A stretch of DNA of 64,000 nt from assembly GCF_029893355.1 (NCBI RefSeq), contig NZ_JARZAI010000001.1, forward strand, positions 186,001 to 250,000. The letters run 5' to 3'. The stretch comes from Kitasatospora sp. MAA4. GTDB lineage: Bacteria; Actinomycetota; Actinomycetes; Streptomycetales; Streptomycetaceae. The position numbers and the translations under genes are program-made. Below are positions 34,559 through 43,132 of the stretch, piece after piece (position 1 is the first letter of the stretch; every line of letters starts with the position of its first letter). Below the pieces are notes generated by a model that was not told the origin of the DNA, made no database searches, and was given only the letters and a program-made list of their open reading frames with translations.

Positions 34559-35479
34559 ATGCGACAAGTTGCCAGGAGAGGGATCCTCACCGCTGTGGCC
34601 ACCGGCAGCGTGCTGGCGTCCACCGCGGGGTACGCCTACGCGAGTGCCGATGCGCAGGGGCTGGCGGCCAACTCCGCAGGGGTCGGTTCGGGTAATTCGG
34701 TCCAGGTCCCGGTGGACGCGCCTGTCAACGTGTGCGGCAACACCGTGGACGTCGTCGGGCTGCTCAACCCGGCGTTCGGCAACCAGTGCGCCAACACCTC
34801 GCCCTCGCACAGCCACGGCGGATCGGGCACGCCCGGCGCCTCGGGCTGGCAGGGCGGCGGCTCCGGAGGGTCGGGCGGGTCCAGCGGCTCGGGCGCGTCC
34901 GGAGGGTCGGGCGGCGGCACGCCGAGCACGAGCGGGACGCCTGCGGTGCCGAGCATGCCCGGCGTCCCGAGCGTCCCCAGCGCGGGATCGGGAACGACGG
35001 GATCGGGAACGACGGGATCGGGAGACCAGACGCCGGGCGGCGGCTGGTCGACGGTCGGCAGCGGCGCCTCCGGCGTCGCCCAGGGTTCGCCGGGCGTGGC
35101 CGCGGGCAACAACGCGCAGACGCCGGTGGACGTGCCGGTCAACGCGTGCGGCAACACGGTGGACGTCATCGGGCTCGGCAACCCCGCGATGGGGGACGAC
35201 TGCGCGAACCAGGCCGCGCCCACCCCGCCGCCGGCCCCGGTGCACAACCCGCCGCCGCCGGGCGGCCCGGTCGTGACGCCTGCGGTGCCGGCCGCGCCCG
35301 TGGTCGAGGCCACCCACAACCCGGCCCCGCCGGCCGTCGCCCCGGCGACTCAGGCGGTGGCCGCGCCCGGTCAGCTGGCCTTCACGGGTGTCAACGGGCT
35401 CGACGTGATCGCCCCCGCGGGCCTCGCGCTGCTGATCGCCGGCGGCGTGCTGTACCGCCGGTCGCGCATGGCCGCCTGA
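34559..35479 (+). CDS. Long chaplin with sortase signal (ChpA/B/C-type)
   Basis: 306 residues from the ATG at 34559. Signal peptide (GILTAVATGSVLASTAGYAYA), first chaplin domain at about residues 38-80 (SVQVPVDAPVNVCGNTVDVV, NPAFGNQCAN), a Gly/Ser-rich linker with GSGTTGSGTTGSG repeats, second chaplin domain at about 178-220 (NAQTPVDVPVNACGNTVDVI, NPAMGDDCAN), a Pro/Ala-rich spacer, then LAFTG, a hydrophobic helix and a basic tail (RRSRMAA). LAxTG is the class E sortase motif of Streptomyces, so the protein is linked to the cell wall. It anchors short chaplin fibrils. It corresponds in position to chpC. Confidence 0.92.
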   Translation: MRQVARRGILTAVATGSVLASTAGYAYASADAQGLAANSAGVGSGNSVQVPVDAPVNVCGNTVDVVGLLNPAFGNQCANTSPSHSHGGSGTPGASGWQGGGSGGSGGSSGSGASGGSGGGTPSTSGTPAVPSMPGVPSVPSAGSGTTGSGTTGSGDQTPGGGWSTVGSGASGVAQGSPGVAAGNNAQTPVDVPVNACGNTVDVIGLGNPAMGDDCANQAAPTPPPAPVHNPPPPGGPVVTPAVPAAPVVEATHNPAPPAVAPATQAVAAPGQLAFTGVNGLDVIAPAGLALLIAGGVLYRRSRMAA

Positions 35480-35509
35480 GAGATCAGGTAGGTCGAGAGC
35501 GCCGGCTCA

Positions 35510-35539
35510 GGGCCTCCGCCGTCGTGACGGGGGAGGCCC
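35510..35539. terminator. Hairpin between long chaplin and DUF5703 genes
   Basis: Outer arms GGGCCTCC/GGAGGCCC (35510-35517 and 35532-35539) and an inner CCGTC/GACGG stem, with one mismatch between them. It lies between convergent genes and may act in both directions. Confidence 0.6.
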
Positions 35540-35559
35540 ACCGGCTCTCCGCCCACCGG

Positions 35560-35772
35560 TCACCAGCTGCTCCGACTCTGCCGGATGATCCGGCGGCGCA
35601 GCAGCACCGTCCGGCTGCCGTCCGGCAGGAGCCGCAGCCTGTCCAACTCCCAGTGCCCGTACTCGGCGTGCTCGGTGAGCAGCTGGCGGGCCGCGTTCCG
35701 CGTCGTGCCGCGCGGCATCCGCAGTGACTGGTACTCGTACTCGGTCTGCCGGACCAGCTTCGGTTGGATCAA
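35560..35772 (-). CDS. DUF5703 family protein
   Basis: 70 residues, basic: TEYEYQSLRMPRGTTRNAAR, then YGHWELDRLRLLPDGSRTVLLRRRI. The pattern (EYEYxxLxLPRGxSRxxAR, GxWELxRLRxYPDGxRxVxLRRRI) is the actinobacterial DUF5703 family, of unknown function. Complete in length. It is convergent with the long chaplin gene. The 297 bp on its 5' side (to 36069) hold no further gene I can support, only the promoters of this and the next gene. Confidence 0.88.
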   Translation of the reverse strand: MIQPKLVRQTEYEYQSLRMPRGTTRNAARQLLTEHAEYGHWELDRLRLLPDGSRTVLLRRRIIRQSRSSW

Positions 35773-36069
35773 GGTTCGCCTCCTCAGCGACGTCTGCGGG
35801 TAAGCCTACGACCTGCCCCTGACAGCGGCGTAGGCCCGCGACGGGTCGGCTTTCCGCGGCCGTCTGATGCCCGGTCAACTCCCGTCGAGTGCCTGCGTCT
35901 GGTGACGTTCTACCCGGCTCGCGAGCCCGGGATGCCGCCCGTGAAGGTGACCGCACTGCCGGAACAGAAGCCCGCAGATGGGACACCGGGGGGCAAGTTG
36001 CCCGGAAATCGCGTACTCAGACCGGAACCCCTGTGCACCCGGGCCCCCGGTACGGATACCGTCTGCCCC

Positions 36070-36705
36070 ATGTCTGATGCCGCGCAGCTCACCCGCACCG
36101 AGGTACGCGACGCCGCCGAGGCGGTCAAGGCCGCCATCGACCGCCATCTCGAAGCGGTGTCCAGCTCCACCACAGCGGACGACCCCGCTGTCTTCGCCGC
36201 GTACGAGGAGCTGGCCGCCGCGGCCATCACCTACGACCAGCTGCTCTACGAGGTCTATGACGAGGTCACTCCCTTCGAGGTCCCCGGCGACGGTGGGCCC
36301 GACAGCTACCAGGGTCCGGAGCAGCCGGCCGCGATCAGCGTGCTGATCCGCCGGGACTACCGGATCGCCGATCCGCGCCGGCTGCGTGCCCAGGCGGAGC
36401 GCCTGGACGACTCGCTGGCGGCCGCCGCCGGCGCGGGCGCGGCCGGAGCCGCCGAGGGCGTGAGCGCGGCGGTGGGGGTGGTGTTCGGGGAGTACGAACC
36501 GGACGAGATCGCCGCCCGCGCCGAGGAGTTCGGCCTGGAGGAGGGCGACGCGACGGTCTGGGTGGCCGCCGCCGAGCCGACCGAACCGGGGGAGTGGCTC
36601 TCGGAGCCGTTCGACAGCCCGGACCCGCAGCTGCTGATCTGCCGCTTCGACGTCAGCGAGGTCTACGACGACGAGGAGTCGGACGAGAGCAGCTCACTGG
36701 AGTAG
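36070..36705 (+). CDS. Conserved hypothetical acidic protein
   Basis: A 211-residue, strongly acidic cytosolic protein from the ATG at 36070. The N-terminal helix (EVRDAAEAVKAAIDRHLEAV) and DPAVFAAYEELAAAAITYDQLLYEVYDEVTPFEVPG are followed by AISVLIRRDYRIADP, and an acidic tail DVSEVYDDEESDESSSLE. I recall the type as a Streptomyces conserved protein next to the helix-hairpin-helix gene that follows, but know no function. It ends at a bidirectional terminator facing that gene. Confidence 0.7.
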   Translation: MSDAAQLTRTEVRDAAEAVKAAIDRHLEAVSSSTTADDPAVFAAYEELAAAAITYDQLLYEVYDEVTPFEVPGDGGPDSYQGPEQPAAISVLIRRDYRIADPRRLRAQAERLDDSLAAAAGAGAAGAAEGVSAAVGVVFGEYEPDEIAARAEEFGLEEGDATVWVAAAEPTEPGEWLSEPFDSPDPQLLICRFDVSEVYDDEESDESSSLE

Positions 36706-36711
36706 AACTGA

Positions 36712-36740
36712 TGCGGTGGGGCGCCCGGCGCCCCACCGCA
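36712..36740. terminator. Bidirectional hairpin terminator
   Basis: Perfect inverted repeat TGCGGTGGGGCGCC / GGCGCCCCACCGCA (36712-36725 and 36727-36740), lying exactly between two convergent stop codons. Confidence 0.8.
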
Positions 36741-36744
36741 CAGC

Positions 36745-38688
36745 TCAGAACGCCTGCTCGGCGTGCTCGGCCAGGATCGCCCGCAGCCGGGTGGTCCGCG
36801 GCTGGGCCGGCCGCTCGGCCACGGCCTGTGCCAGGGCCGGCCCGGCGGCGTGCACCACGGACAGGTGCCGCTCGGCGCGTCCGAACGCGGTGTAGACCCA
36901 CTGCCGGGTCAGCCCGGCCGCCGCGTCCTCCGGCAGCACCACCACCGCGCCCGGCCAGCGCCGCCCGACGGCCTGGTGCACCGTGAGCGCCCAGCCGTGC
37001 CGCAGCTGCGCCGCGTCCGCGGGCGCGACCGTCGACTCCTCGCCGCCGGCGAACGCCAGGCGCAGCCCGGACTCGTCACCGCCCAGCACCGTGCCGGGGC
37101 GGTTCACGCCGGGCACGGGGGAGTGCACCACCCGGTCGCCGGGGTCGAAGCCGCCGAACCGCCCGGGCCCGGGGTTGAGCCGGGCCTTGGCGGCCGTGTT
37201 GAGCGCACGGGTGCCGGCCGCGCCGCCGTGCCCGGGGGTCAGCAGCACCACCTGGTCGGCGGGGATCCCCAGGGCGCGCGGGATCGAGTCGGTGAGCAGC
37301 TGGACGGCCCGGTGGACGGCCTCGGCGGCGTCGCGCGCGGTGAGGATGACCACCTCCTTGTCCGGCGCCTCGACGCTCTGCAGCTCGCCGATGCCGATGC
37401 CGGAGACCAGCTCGCCGATCGGACCGAGGTCGGGGGTGCGGGAGGCGACCACCGGGCACGGCTTGGCGGCGAGCAGGTCGGCGAAGAGCCGCCCGGGCCC
37501 GGCCGACCAGAGCTGGCCGGGGTCGCCGCTGAGCACCAGCCGGGTGCCGTCGGCGAGCGCCTCGACCAGCGTGGCGGCGAGCTCCAGGTCGAGCAGCGGG
37601 GCGTCCTGGACGATCAGCAGGTCGAGCGCGAGCGAGCCGTCCTCGGCGCGCCCGGGGCCGTCCGCGCCGCCGAGCAGCTCGGCGAGGGTGACGGAGGCAG
37701 GAACCGGTTCAGCCGGCAGCATGGCGGCGAGCGCGTCCCGGCCGTGCTCGGTCCAGGAGGCGGCCCAGGCCCGCAGGCCGAGGCCGTGGGCGGCCGCGAG
37801 CAGCGCGGCGAGCTCGCCGCGGGAGGCCGCGTCGCCGGTGTGCAGGACGAGCGGGTGCTCGGCGACGGCGCGGATCAGCGCGGTGGCCGAGGAGGACGGC
37901 GCGGCCAGCGCAGCGGCCTCCCAGGAGGCTTCCGCATCCTCAGCCGGCTCCAGGGTGGACATGATCCGCACCAGACCGTCCGCCGCACTGTCCTCCGCGA
38001 GCGCGAGGCGCTCCAGCGCGAGCAGCATCCGCACCGGCGGCTCGTCGTCCTCACTCTGGTCCCCACCCGCGCCGGGACCGGTCAGCTCCTCCTGGAACGG
38101 CATCACCCGCCCGTCCAGCACGGCCTCCTGCAGCGCCAGCGCCGGATCCGGCAGACCGAGCTTCTCCAGGCCGGACTGCAACTCGCCGGCCTCCAGGGCG
38201 GAGTGGCCGCGCAGCGCCGCCTGCTCCAGCAGCCAGGCGGCCAGCGCCTGTCCGCGGCGGGTGTCGCCGGGGCCGGCGGCGGGGCCGAGCAGGGCGCGCG
38301 CGAAGCCGTCGGCCTGCTCGGGACGGACGCCCGGCAGCACGAGCAGCCCCCACGGGTCCTCGCGCAGGGCACCGGCCGCGCCCTCGCCGTACGCGGCCAC
38401 GGCCGCACCGGCCAGGCCGGGGACGGCCGCCGCCGGGGCCCCGCCCTCGGTGAGCACCTCGCCGACGGCGCGCAGCGCCGCAGCGCGCGCCTCGTCCGGC
38501 GCGACGGCAACCGTCGCACCCTCGGCCGAGTCCTCCGACGACGACCCGCCGCTGCGTCCGATGCTGCGGATCGCCTCCGCCAGCGCGGCGACCTCGGCAG
38601 GCCGCCCGCTGCCCGCACCCTCGCCGACAGCAGCGGGGCCAGGGGTGTCGAGGGGGGCGTCCCCGGTGCTGTCGTGTGTCTGGCTCAC
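36745..38688 (-). CDS. RecD2-like protein with degenerate ATPase motifs
   Basis: 647 residues. Residues about 80-200 match the helix-hairpin-helix and winged region of RecD2 helicases (ALREDPWGLLVLPGVRPEQADGFARALL; RGHSALEAGELQSGLEKLGL). The helicase core follows from residue 270. Motif III is present (RLVLSGDPGQL, about 383-393), motif V is present (WALTVHQAVGRRWPGAVVVLPE, about 566-587), and motif VI is present with its arginine (VYTAFGRAERHLSVV). Walker A should be at about 281-292 but reads VLHTGDAASRGE, without GKT. Walker B reads LLIVQDAP, without DE. It is probably a non-hydrolysing nucleic-acid-binding paralogue. Its start overlaps the aldo/keto reductase stop by four bases. Confidence 0.82.
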   Translation of the reverse strand: MSQTHDSTGDAPLDTPGPAAVGEGAGSGRPAEVAALAEAIRSIGRSGGSSSEDSAEGATVAVAPDEARAAALRAVGEVLTEGGAPAAAVPGLAGAAVAAYGEGAAGALREDPWGLLVLPGVRPEQADGFARALLGPAAGPGDTRRGQALAAWLLEQAALRGHSALEAGELQSGLEKLGLPDPALALQEAVLDGRVMPFQEELTGPGAGGDQSEDDEPPVRMLLALERLALAEDSAADGLVRIMSTLEPAEDAEASWEAAALAAPSSSATALIRAVAEHPLVLHTGDAASRGELAALLAAAHGLGLRAWAASWTEHGRDALAAMLPAEPVPASVTLAELLGGADGPGRAEDGSLALDLLIVQDAPLLDLELAATLVEALADGTRLVLSGDPGQLWSAGPGRLFADLLAAKPCPVVASRTPDLGPIGELVSGIGIGELQSVEAPDKEVVILTARDAAEAVHRAVQLLTDSIPRALGIPADQVVLLTPGHGGAAGTRALNTAAKARLNPGPGRFGGFDPGDRVVHSPVPGVNRPGTVLGGDESGLRLAFAGGEESTVAPADAAQLRHGWALTVHQAVGRRWPGAVVVLPEDAAAGLTRQWVYTAFGRAERHLSVVHAAGPALAQAVAERPAQPRTTRLRAILAEHAEQAF

Positions 38689-39665
38689 AGTTCGTTCCAG
38701 TCCTGGTCAGGGTAGCGACGCACCGGCGCCGAGATGTCGTCCAGCGCACCGCGGATCTCATCGGGAAGCGTAAGCGCCTCCACCGACAGCGACGCACGCA
38801 GCTGCGCGGCACTGCGCGCGCCGACGATCGTGCTGGTGACGCCCGGCCGGTCGCGCACCCAGGCCAGCGCGACCGCCAGTGGACTGCTCGCCAGACCGTC
38901 CGCGGCCGTGGCGACCGCGTCCACGATCCGGCGCGAGCGCTCGCCCAGGTACGGCTGGACGAAGCCGGACAGGTACGGCGAGGCGCCCCGCGAGTCGGGC
39001 GGCACCCCGTGCCGGTACTTGCCGGTCAGCACGCCGCGGCCCAGCGGGGAGGAGGCCAGCAGCCCGAGCCCGGCGTCCCGTGCGGCCGGCAGCACCTCGC
39101 GCTCGATGCCGCGCTGGAGCAGCGAGTACTCCATCTGGGTCGCCGCCAGCGGCACCCGCCCGGTGCCGCAGCGCTGCCAGGTGGCGGCCTTGGCGAGCTG
39201 CCAGCCGCTGTAGTTGGAGACCCCGGCGTAGCGGGCCCGGCCGGAGGCGACCGCGAGGTCCAGCGCGTGCAGGGTCTCCTCGGCGGGCGTGCCAGGGTCG
39301 AAGGCGTGCACCTGCCACAGGTCGACGTAGTCCGTCCCGAGCCGGCGCAGCGAGGCGTCCAGGGCGGTCAGCAGCTGGCCGCGCGAGGTGTCGAACCTGC
39401 GGTCGCTGTCCGGGACGCTGCCGGCCTTGGTGGCGATCACCAGCTCGGAGCGCGGGATCAGCGAGTCCGTCAGACGCGAGATGAGGTACTCGGCGCCGCC
39501 GTCCGCGTAGACGTCCGCGGTGTCCACCAGGGTGCCGCCGGCCTCGGCGAACTCCTTGAGCTGCTCGGCGGCTTCCTGCTCGTCGGTGTCCCGGCCCCAG
39601 GTCATGGTGCCCAGACCGAGCCGGGAGACCCGCAGGCCGGTGTGGCCGAGGTGACGCTTCTCCAC
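38685..39665 (-). CDS. Aldo/keto reductase
   Basis: A 326-residue NADPH-dependent (alpha/beta)8 reductase. The catalytic tetrad is visible as DTADVYADG (Asp, Tyr), IATKAGS (Lys) and LWQVHAFDP (His). The cofactor loop region is TSTIVGARSAAQL near residue 280. It is full length, unlike the deleted aldo/keto reductase at 24019. It is upstream of, and four bases overlapped with, the RecD2-like gene, so the pair is co-transcribed. The start ATG lies 271 bp from the divergent LLM gene. That spacer shows no gene and must hold both promoters. Confidence 0.93.
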   Translation of the reverse strand: MEKRHLGHTGLRVSRLGLGTMTWGRDTDEQEAAEQLKEFAEAGGTLVDTADVYADGGAEYLISRLTDSLIPRSELVIATKAGSVPDSDRRFDTSRGQLLTALDASLRRLGTDYVDLWQVHAFDPGTPAEETLHALDLAVASGRARYAGVSNYSGWQLAKAATWQRCGTGRVPLAATQMEYSLLQRGIEREVLPAARDAGLGLLASSPLGRGVLTGKYRHGVPPDSRGASPYLSGFVQPYLGERSRRIVDAVATAADGLASSPLAVALAWVRDRPGVTSTIVGARSAAQLRASLSVEALTLPDEIRGALDDISAPVRRYPDQDWNEL

Positions 39666-39936
39666 GGGAAACCCCCTCGATCTCGATCGTTGTGCGGACG
39701 GACCACTGAGCGGACGTCAGCGCCGGCGCGCCCGCCCCACCGGCCCCGGGCGTGGGCGAAGTCCACGAGGGAAGAGCGTAGTGGGCGCCCGCGGGGGCGC
39801 CCGGCCGACCCGCAGAGCGCGGCGCGGGCACCGCGGCCGGCAGGTGACGCACAGCACAACTACCGGCCAGTAGCATGGCCTTCGCGTCGCGGCTACGCTC
39901 GGCGCGGATCCCTCTCCTGGAAGGCTCGGCACCCAC

Positions 39937-40983
39937 ATGAGACTCGGCATCAACCTCGGCTACTGGGGACTCGGCATGGATGCCGACAACATCGCGGTCG
40001 CCCAGGAGGCCGACCGGCTCGGCTACGCGGTCTGCTGGGCCGCCGAGGCGTACGGCTCCGACGCCGCCACCGTGCTGAGCTTCGTCGCGGCCAAGACCGA
40101 GCGGATCGACGTCGGTTCGGCGATCTTCCAGATCCCGGCCCGCACCCCGGCGATGACCGCGATGACCGCCGCCACCCTGGACACCCTCTCCGGCGGCCGC
40201 TTCCGGCTGGGCCTGGGTGTCTCGGGTCCGCAGGTCTCGGAGGGCTGGTACGGCGTCAAGTTCGACAAGCCGCTGGCCCGCACGCGCGAGTACGTGGAGA
40301 TCATCCGCAAGGCGATGTCGCGCGAGCGGCTGGTCCACGAGGGCGACAACTGGACCCTCCCGCTGCCCGGCGGCCCGGGCAAGCCGATCAAGCTGACCGT
40401 GCACCCGGTGCGCGAGCACATCCCGCTGTACATCGCCGCGATCGGGCCCAGGAACCTGGAGTTGACCGGCGAGATCGCCGACGGCTGGCTCGGCATCTTC
40501 TTCGCCCCCGAGCACGCGGCCGTCTCGCTCGACCAGTTGACCGCCGGGCGCGCCAAGGCGGGCCTGACGCTGGAGGGTTTCGACCTCTGCCCGACCGTCA
40601 GCATCGCGGTCGGCGACGACGTCAAGGCCGCCGCGGACTCCCAGCGCTCGTACGCCGCCCTCTACATCGGCGGGATGGGCAGCAAGGAGAAGAACTTCTA
40701 CAACCAGCTCACCCGGCGGATGGGCTACGAGCAGGCCGCCGACGAGATCCAGCAGCGCTACCTCGCCAGGGACTACGCGGGCGCCGCGGCCGCCGTGCCG
40801 CACGACCTGATCGACGCCACCTCGCTGCTCGGCAGCAAGGAGCGGATCGCCGACCGGATGCAGGCCTTCGCGGACGCGGGCGTGACCACCCTGACGCTGG
40901 CCCCCGCCGGCTTCACCCTGGAGGAGCGGATCACCGCGCTGCGTACGGCGGTCGAGGCGATGGAGCTGGCGGGCCTCGCCTAG
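39937..40983 (+). CDS. LLM-class F420-dependent oxidoreductase, 3' end rebuilt by an integrated element
   Basis: A 348-residue luciferase-like TIM barrel. Typical strings are NLGYWGLGMDADNIAVAQEADRLGYAVCWAAEAYGSD, FQIPARTPAMTAMTAATLDTLSGGRFRLGLGVSGPQV and EHIPLYIAAIGPRNLELTGEIADGWL, all of the F420-dependent subfamily (Mer/MSMEG-type) found in actinobacteria. The substrate is unknown. The last 85 bases of the gene are duplicated at 44209-44295 with one synonymous change. The C-terminus therefore seems to have been supplied by the 3.3-kb element inserted here, while the native 3' end now lies beyond it. Confidence 0.92.
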   Translation: MRLGINLGYWGLGMDADNIAVAQEADRLGYAVCWAAEAYGSDAATVLSFVAAKTERIDVGSAIFQIPARTPAMTAMTAATLDTLSGGRFRLGLGVSGPQVSEGWYGVKFDKPLARTREYVEIIRKAMSRERLVHEGDNWTLPLPGGPGKPIKLTVHPVREHIPLYIAAIGPRNLELTGEIADGWLGIFFAPEHAAVSLDQLTAGRAKAGLTLEGFDLCPTVSIAVGDDVKAAADSQRSYAALYIGGMGSKEKNFYNQLTRRMGYEQAADEIQQRYLARDYAGAAAAVPHDLIDATSLLGSKERIADRMQAFADAGVTTLTLAPAGFTLEERITALRTAVEAMELAGLA

Positions 40984-40985
40984 CC
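40899..40985 (+). repeat. Left 87-bp direct repeat (attL-like)
   Basis: Identical to 44209-44295 in 86 of 87 positions (C at 40939 versus T at 44249; both are leucine codons). The offset is exactly 3,310 bp. It includes the last 28 codons and stop of the LLM gene. Confidence 0.95.
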
Positions 40986-41042
40986 AGGGGCGTTGTGCCC
41001 CGGGGCCGGGTTCACCCGTAAGGCGGCGCGAGCCGCCCCCGG

Positions 41043-41354
41043 CCCTTTCTGCTCGGCGTTCGCCGTCTCTCCCGCGTGCAGGCCGCCACCAGCTCACCCG
41101 CGCGTCAGCGTGATCCCATTCTCGACGCCGCGGGCCGTGCTGGTGGGCACATCATCGGATGGGCGGACGACTGGGAGGTCTCCGGCGCGTCCGACCCCTT
41201 CACCCGGCCGAAGCTGGGTCCGTGGCTCAAGGGCCTGCACGGCCCGTATGACGGGCTTGCAGCGTCTGCGGTGGACCGCATCGGTCGTGACGTCTACGAG
41301 GGGCTGCGGCTGGCCCGCGCGCGGCCAGACGGGTCGGGGCCTTTTGCGTCTTGA
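41043..41354 (+). pseudogene. Serine recombinase remnant (N-terminal catalytic part)
   Basis: The frame reads FLLGVRRLSRVQAATSSPAR, then GGHIIGWADDWEVSGASDPF, RPKLGPWL, and DGLAASAVDRIGRDVYEGLRLA, then loses homology and stops at 41352-41354. This is the N-terminal resolvase/invertase domain of a large serine integrase, with the catalytic Ser in RLSR and the DRIGR helix. The start codon and first strand are missing, as are the rest of the catalytic domain and the whole DNA-binding part (normally about 450 residues). It lies 58 bp from the left repeat, the expected place for the integrase that made the insertion. Confidence 0.8.
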
Positions 41355-41381
41355 GGCGTGCGCGGCGCTGATCGGGCCGGG

Positions 41382-41400
41382 TTCGTGCAATTTCGTGCAT
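41382..41400. promoter_or_regulatory. TTCGTGCA tandem site before the WhiJ-type module
   Basis: TTCGTGCAA (41382-41390) and TTCGTGCAT (41392-41400) repeat at 10-bp spacing, one helical turn, upstream of the first gene of the module. Similar 10-bp-spaced TGCAA pairs occur at 43133-43147. Probable binding sites for the XRE-DUF5753 regulator. Confidence 0.5.
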
Positions 41401-41475
41401 GCGGGATTGTGCTTCTGACTCGCAGGGCTGACGGTGGTGCATGTCCCTGCAACTCCATAGACGTTGGAGATCGTC

Positions 41476-41787
41476 ATGGCACTAGGTTTCGTGGGCATCG
41501 ACCCCAGCACCGGCGGCGGAGGCTCCCCGACCGTGTGGGTCGATGACGAGGCGGAGGAGATCATCGTGCAGAGCTGGACGGCCGATGACGCGCTTTGCGA
41601 GAAGATCGCAGGGACCGAGTGGGTTCCCGGCCACGCGCTCGGGATTTCCTCCCACGAGTCCGTGATCCGTATCCCGGCACGTATGGTGCCGATCCTGAAG
41701 GAGGCTGTCGAACGTGTCGAACGTGCCCGACTTCGCCGCGCTACTGAGGACCGCTCAGAGGACGGCAGTTCACCTGGAGATGCGTGA
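41476..41787 (+). CDS. Small conserved protein of DUF6879/WhiJ loci
   Basis: 103 residues from the ATG at 41476. It reads ALGFVGIDPSTGGGGSPTVW, then WVPGHALGISSHESVIRIPARMVPILKEAVERV. I recall this protein as a constant partner just upstream of DUF6879 genes in Streptomyces regulatory clusters; no function is known. It is soluble and acidic. Its 3' end overlaps the next gene by 74 bp, an unusually long overlap that implies tight co-translation or a later true start for the next gene. Confidence 0.75.
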   Translation: MALGFVGIDPSTGGGGSPTVWVDDEAEEIIVQSWTADDALCEKIAGTEWVPGHALGISSHESVIRIPARMVPILKEAVERVERARLRRATEDRSEDGSSPGDA

Positions 41788-42241
41788 CGCCTACGCGGTG
41801 GGCGACGAGGCCGAGGAGATCGAGCAGTTCGCCCGTACCGGCGAGATCGAGCTCGACCCCGAGGCGTCGTGGTGGCCCGAGTGGTTGGGGCTCGTCCGCG
41901 AGACGGTCAGCCGTGGTGTGGTCATGCGGCGCGCCCGGATCGTGTCCGAGCCCGTCACCGACTACATCCGGTGGGAGCACGCGGTCACCCCGATGAACCT
42001 GGCGGCCGGTGAGCTGGTTCGGTGGCTGCCGAGGAGTCAGGCGTCGGACATCGGGCTGCCGGGCAACGATTTCTGGCTGATTGACGACAAGCTGGTGCTG
42101 TTCCACTTCTTCACGGGGTATGGCGACTGGGCCGACCCGGGGTTCGCGTTCTCCGAGGACCCCACCACGGTTCGTCTCGTCTCCTCTGCGTTCGAAGCCG
42201 TGTGGGAGCGCGGCACCTCGCACAACAGGTACAACGTCTGA
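41714..42241 (+). CDS. DUF6879 family protein
   Basis: 175 residues from the GTG at 41714. The opening VPDFAALLRTAQRTAVHLEMRDAY and WWPEWLGLVRETVSRGVVMRRARIVSEPVTDYIRWEH, followed by LPGNDFWLIDDKLVLFHFFTGYGDW, are the DUF6879 signature. In Streptomyces these genes sit beside WhiJ-like XRE regulators and DUF397 peptides, in clusters that affect development. The role is undefined, possibly a partner that binds or titrates the regulator. The third gene of the set, XRE-DUF5753, starts 37 bp later. Confidence 0.85.
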   Translation: MSNVPDFAALLRTAQRTAVHLEMRDAYAVGDEAEEIEQFARTGEIELDPEASWWPEWLGLVRETVSRGVVMRRARIVSEPVTDYIRWEHAVTPMNLAAGELVRWLPRSQASDIGLPGNDFWLIDDKLVLFHFFTGYGDWADPGFAFSEDPTTVRLVSSAFEAVWERGTSHNRYNV

Positions 42242-42278
42242 CCTGCCCTCACCCTGCGAGCACCGGACCGCCAGACTC

Positions 42279-43127
42279 ATGCCCACGTCTCCGTCATCAA
42301 GCGCACAAGCGGCGCGTCTTGCCCTTGCCAACCGCCTTGTCGATCTCCGCAAGGATGCCGGCCTGACGGGCAAACAGCTGGCGCTCCGGTGCGGCTGGAA
42401 CCCTTCGAAGGTGTCCCGTATCCAGAGTGCGCGGACCCCGCCGTCCGACTCCGACATCCAGGCGTGGTGCGCTGCGTGCGGAGCAGTTCGACAGGCAGCC
42501 GATTTGATCGCTACTTCGAGAGCGGTCGAGTCGATGTACCTGGAGTGGCGCAGGCTGCACCGCACAGGGATGCGCAAGGTGCAGGAGGACTTCTACACGC
42601 TCCACGGGCGGGCGGAGCTGTGCCGGACGTACGTGTCCAACGTCGTCCCCGGTTTCCTTCAGACGCCTGAGTACGCAACCGCGTTGATGCGGTCCATCAC
42701 CGAGTTCCAGGGGACGCCCGACGACGTGGCCGACGCTGTCGCCGCGCGGGTGGCGCGTGGGCGGTTCCTTCACGAGGGCAGGCACCGGTTCGCGGTACTG
42801 ATGGAGGAGTGGGTACTTCGCTCCCGGATCGGGGACGCTGAGACGATGGCGGGCCAACTCGGCCATCTGCTCGCGGTGATGCCGTTGGCATCGCTGTCGC
42901 TGGGCGTCATTCCGTTCACCGCGCAGCGCGGCATCTGGCCGCTCGAAGCGTTCTATCTGTACGACGATCGACATGCCGTTGTGGAGACGCTGACGGCGGA
43001 GGTCAACGTCACTCAGCCCCGTGAGGTGACGGACTACATCCGGGCTTTCGGAGAGTTGCAGCATCTCGCGGTCTACGGTGCCGACGCGCGTGCACTGATT
43101 ACGTCGGCCATAGCTGCCCTCGGGTGA
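42279..43127 (+). CDS. XRE regulator with DUF5753 domain (WhiJ/Scr1-type)
   Basis: 282 residues from the ATG at 42279. The N-terminal helix-turn-helix (residues about 10-70) reads LANRLVDLRKDAGLTGKQLALRCGWNPSKVSRIQSARTPPSDSDIQAWC. The C-terminal DUF5753 domain reads MYLEWRRLHRTGMRKVQEDFYTLHGRAELCRTYVSNVVPGFLQTPEYATALM, then VLMEEWVLRSRIGDAETMAGQLGHLLAVM and a terminal VTDYIRAFGELQHLAVYGADARALI. This is the WhiJ class, repressors of development relieved by a partner protein or peptide. It probably acts on the TGCAA-type sites on either side of the module, including those before the 34-residue peptide gene. Confidence 0.9.
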   Translation: MPTSPSSSAQAARLALANRLVDLRKDAGLTGKQLALRCGWNPSKVSRIQSARTPPSDSDIQAWCAACGAVRQAADLIATSRAVESMYLEWRRLHRTGMRKVQEDFYTLHGRAELCRTYVSNVVPGFLQTPEYATALMRSITEFQGTPDDVADAVAARVARGRFLHEGRHRFAVLMEEWVLRSRIGDAETMAGQLGHLLAVMPLASLSLGVIPFTAQRGIWPLEAFYLYDDRHAVVETLTAEVNVTQPREVTDYIRAFGELQHLAVYGADARALITSAIAALG

Positions 43128-43132
43128 ATCCC

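Noticed and set aside
34980..35030. Tandem GGATCGGGAACGAC units in the long chaplin gene, considered as a CRISPR or mobile repeat
   Set aside because: They are short in-frame repeats coding the Gly/Ser/Thr linker of the protein.
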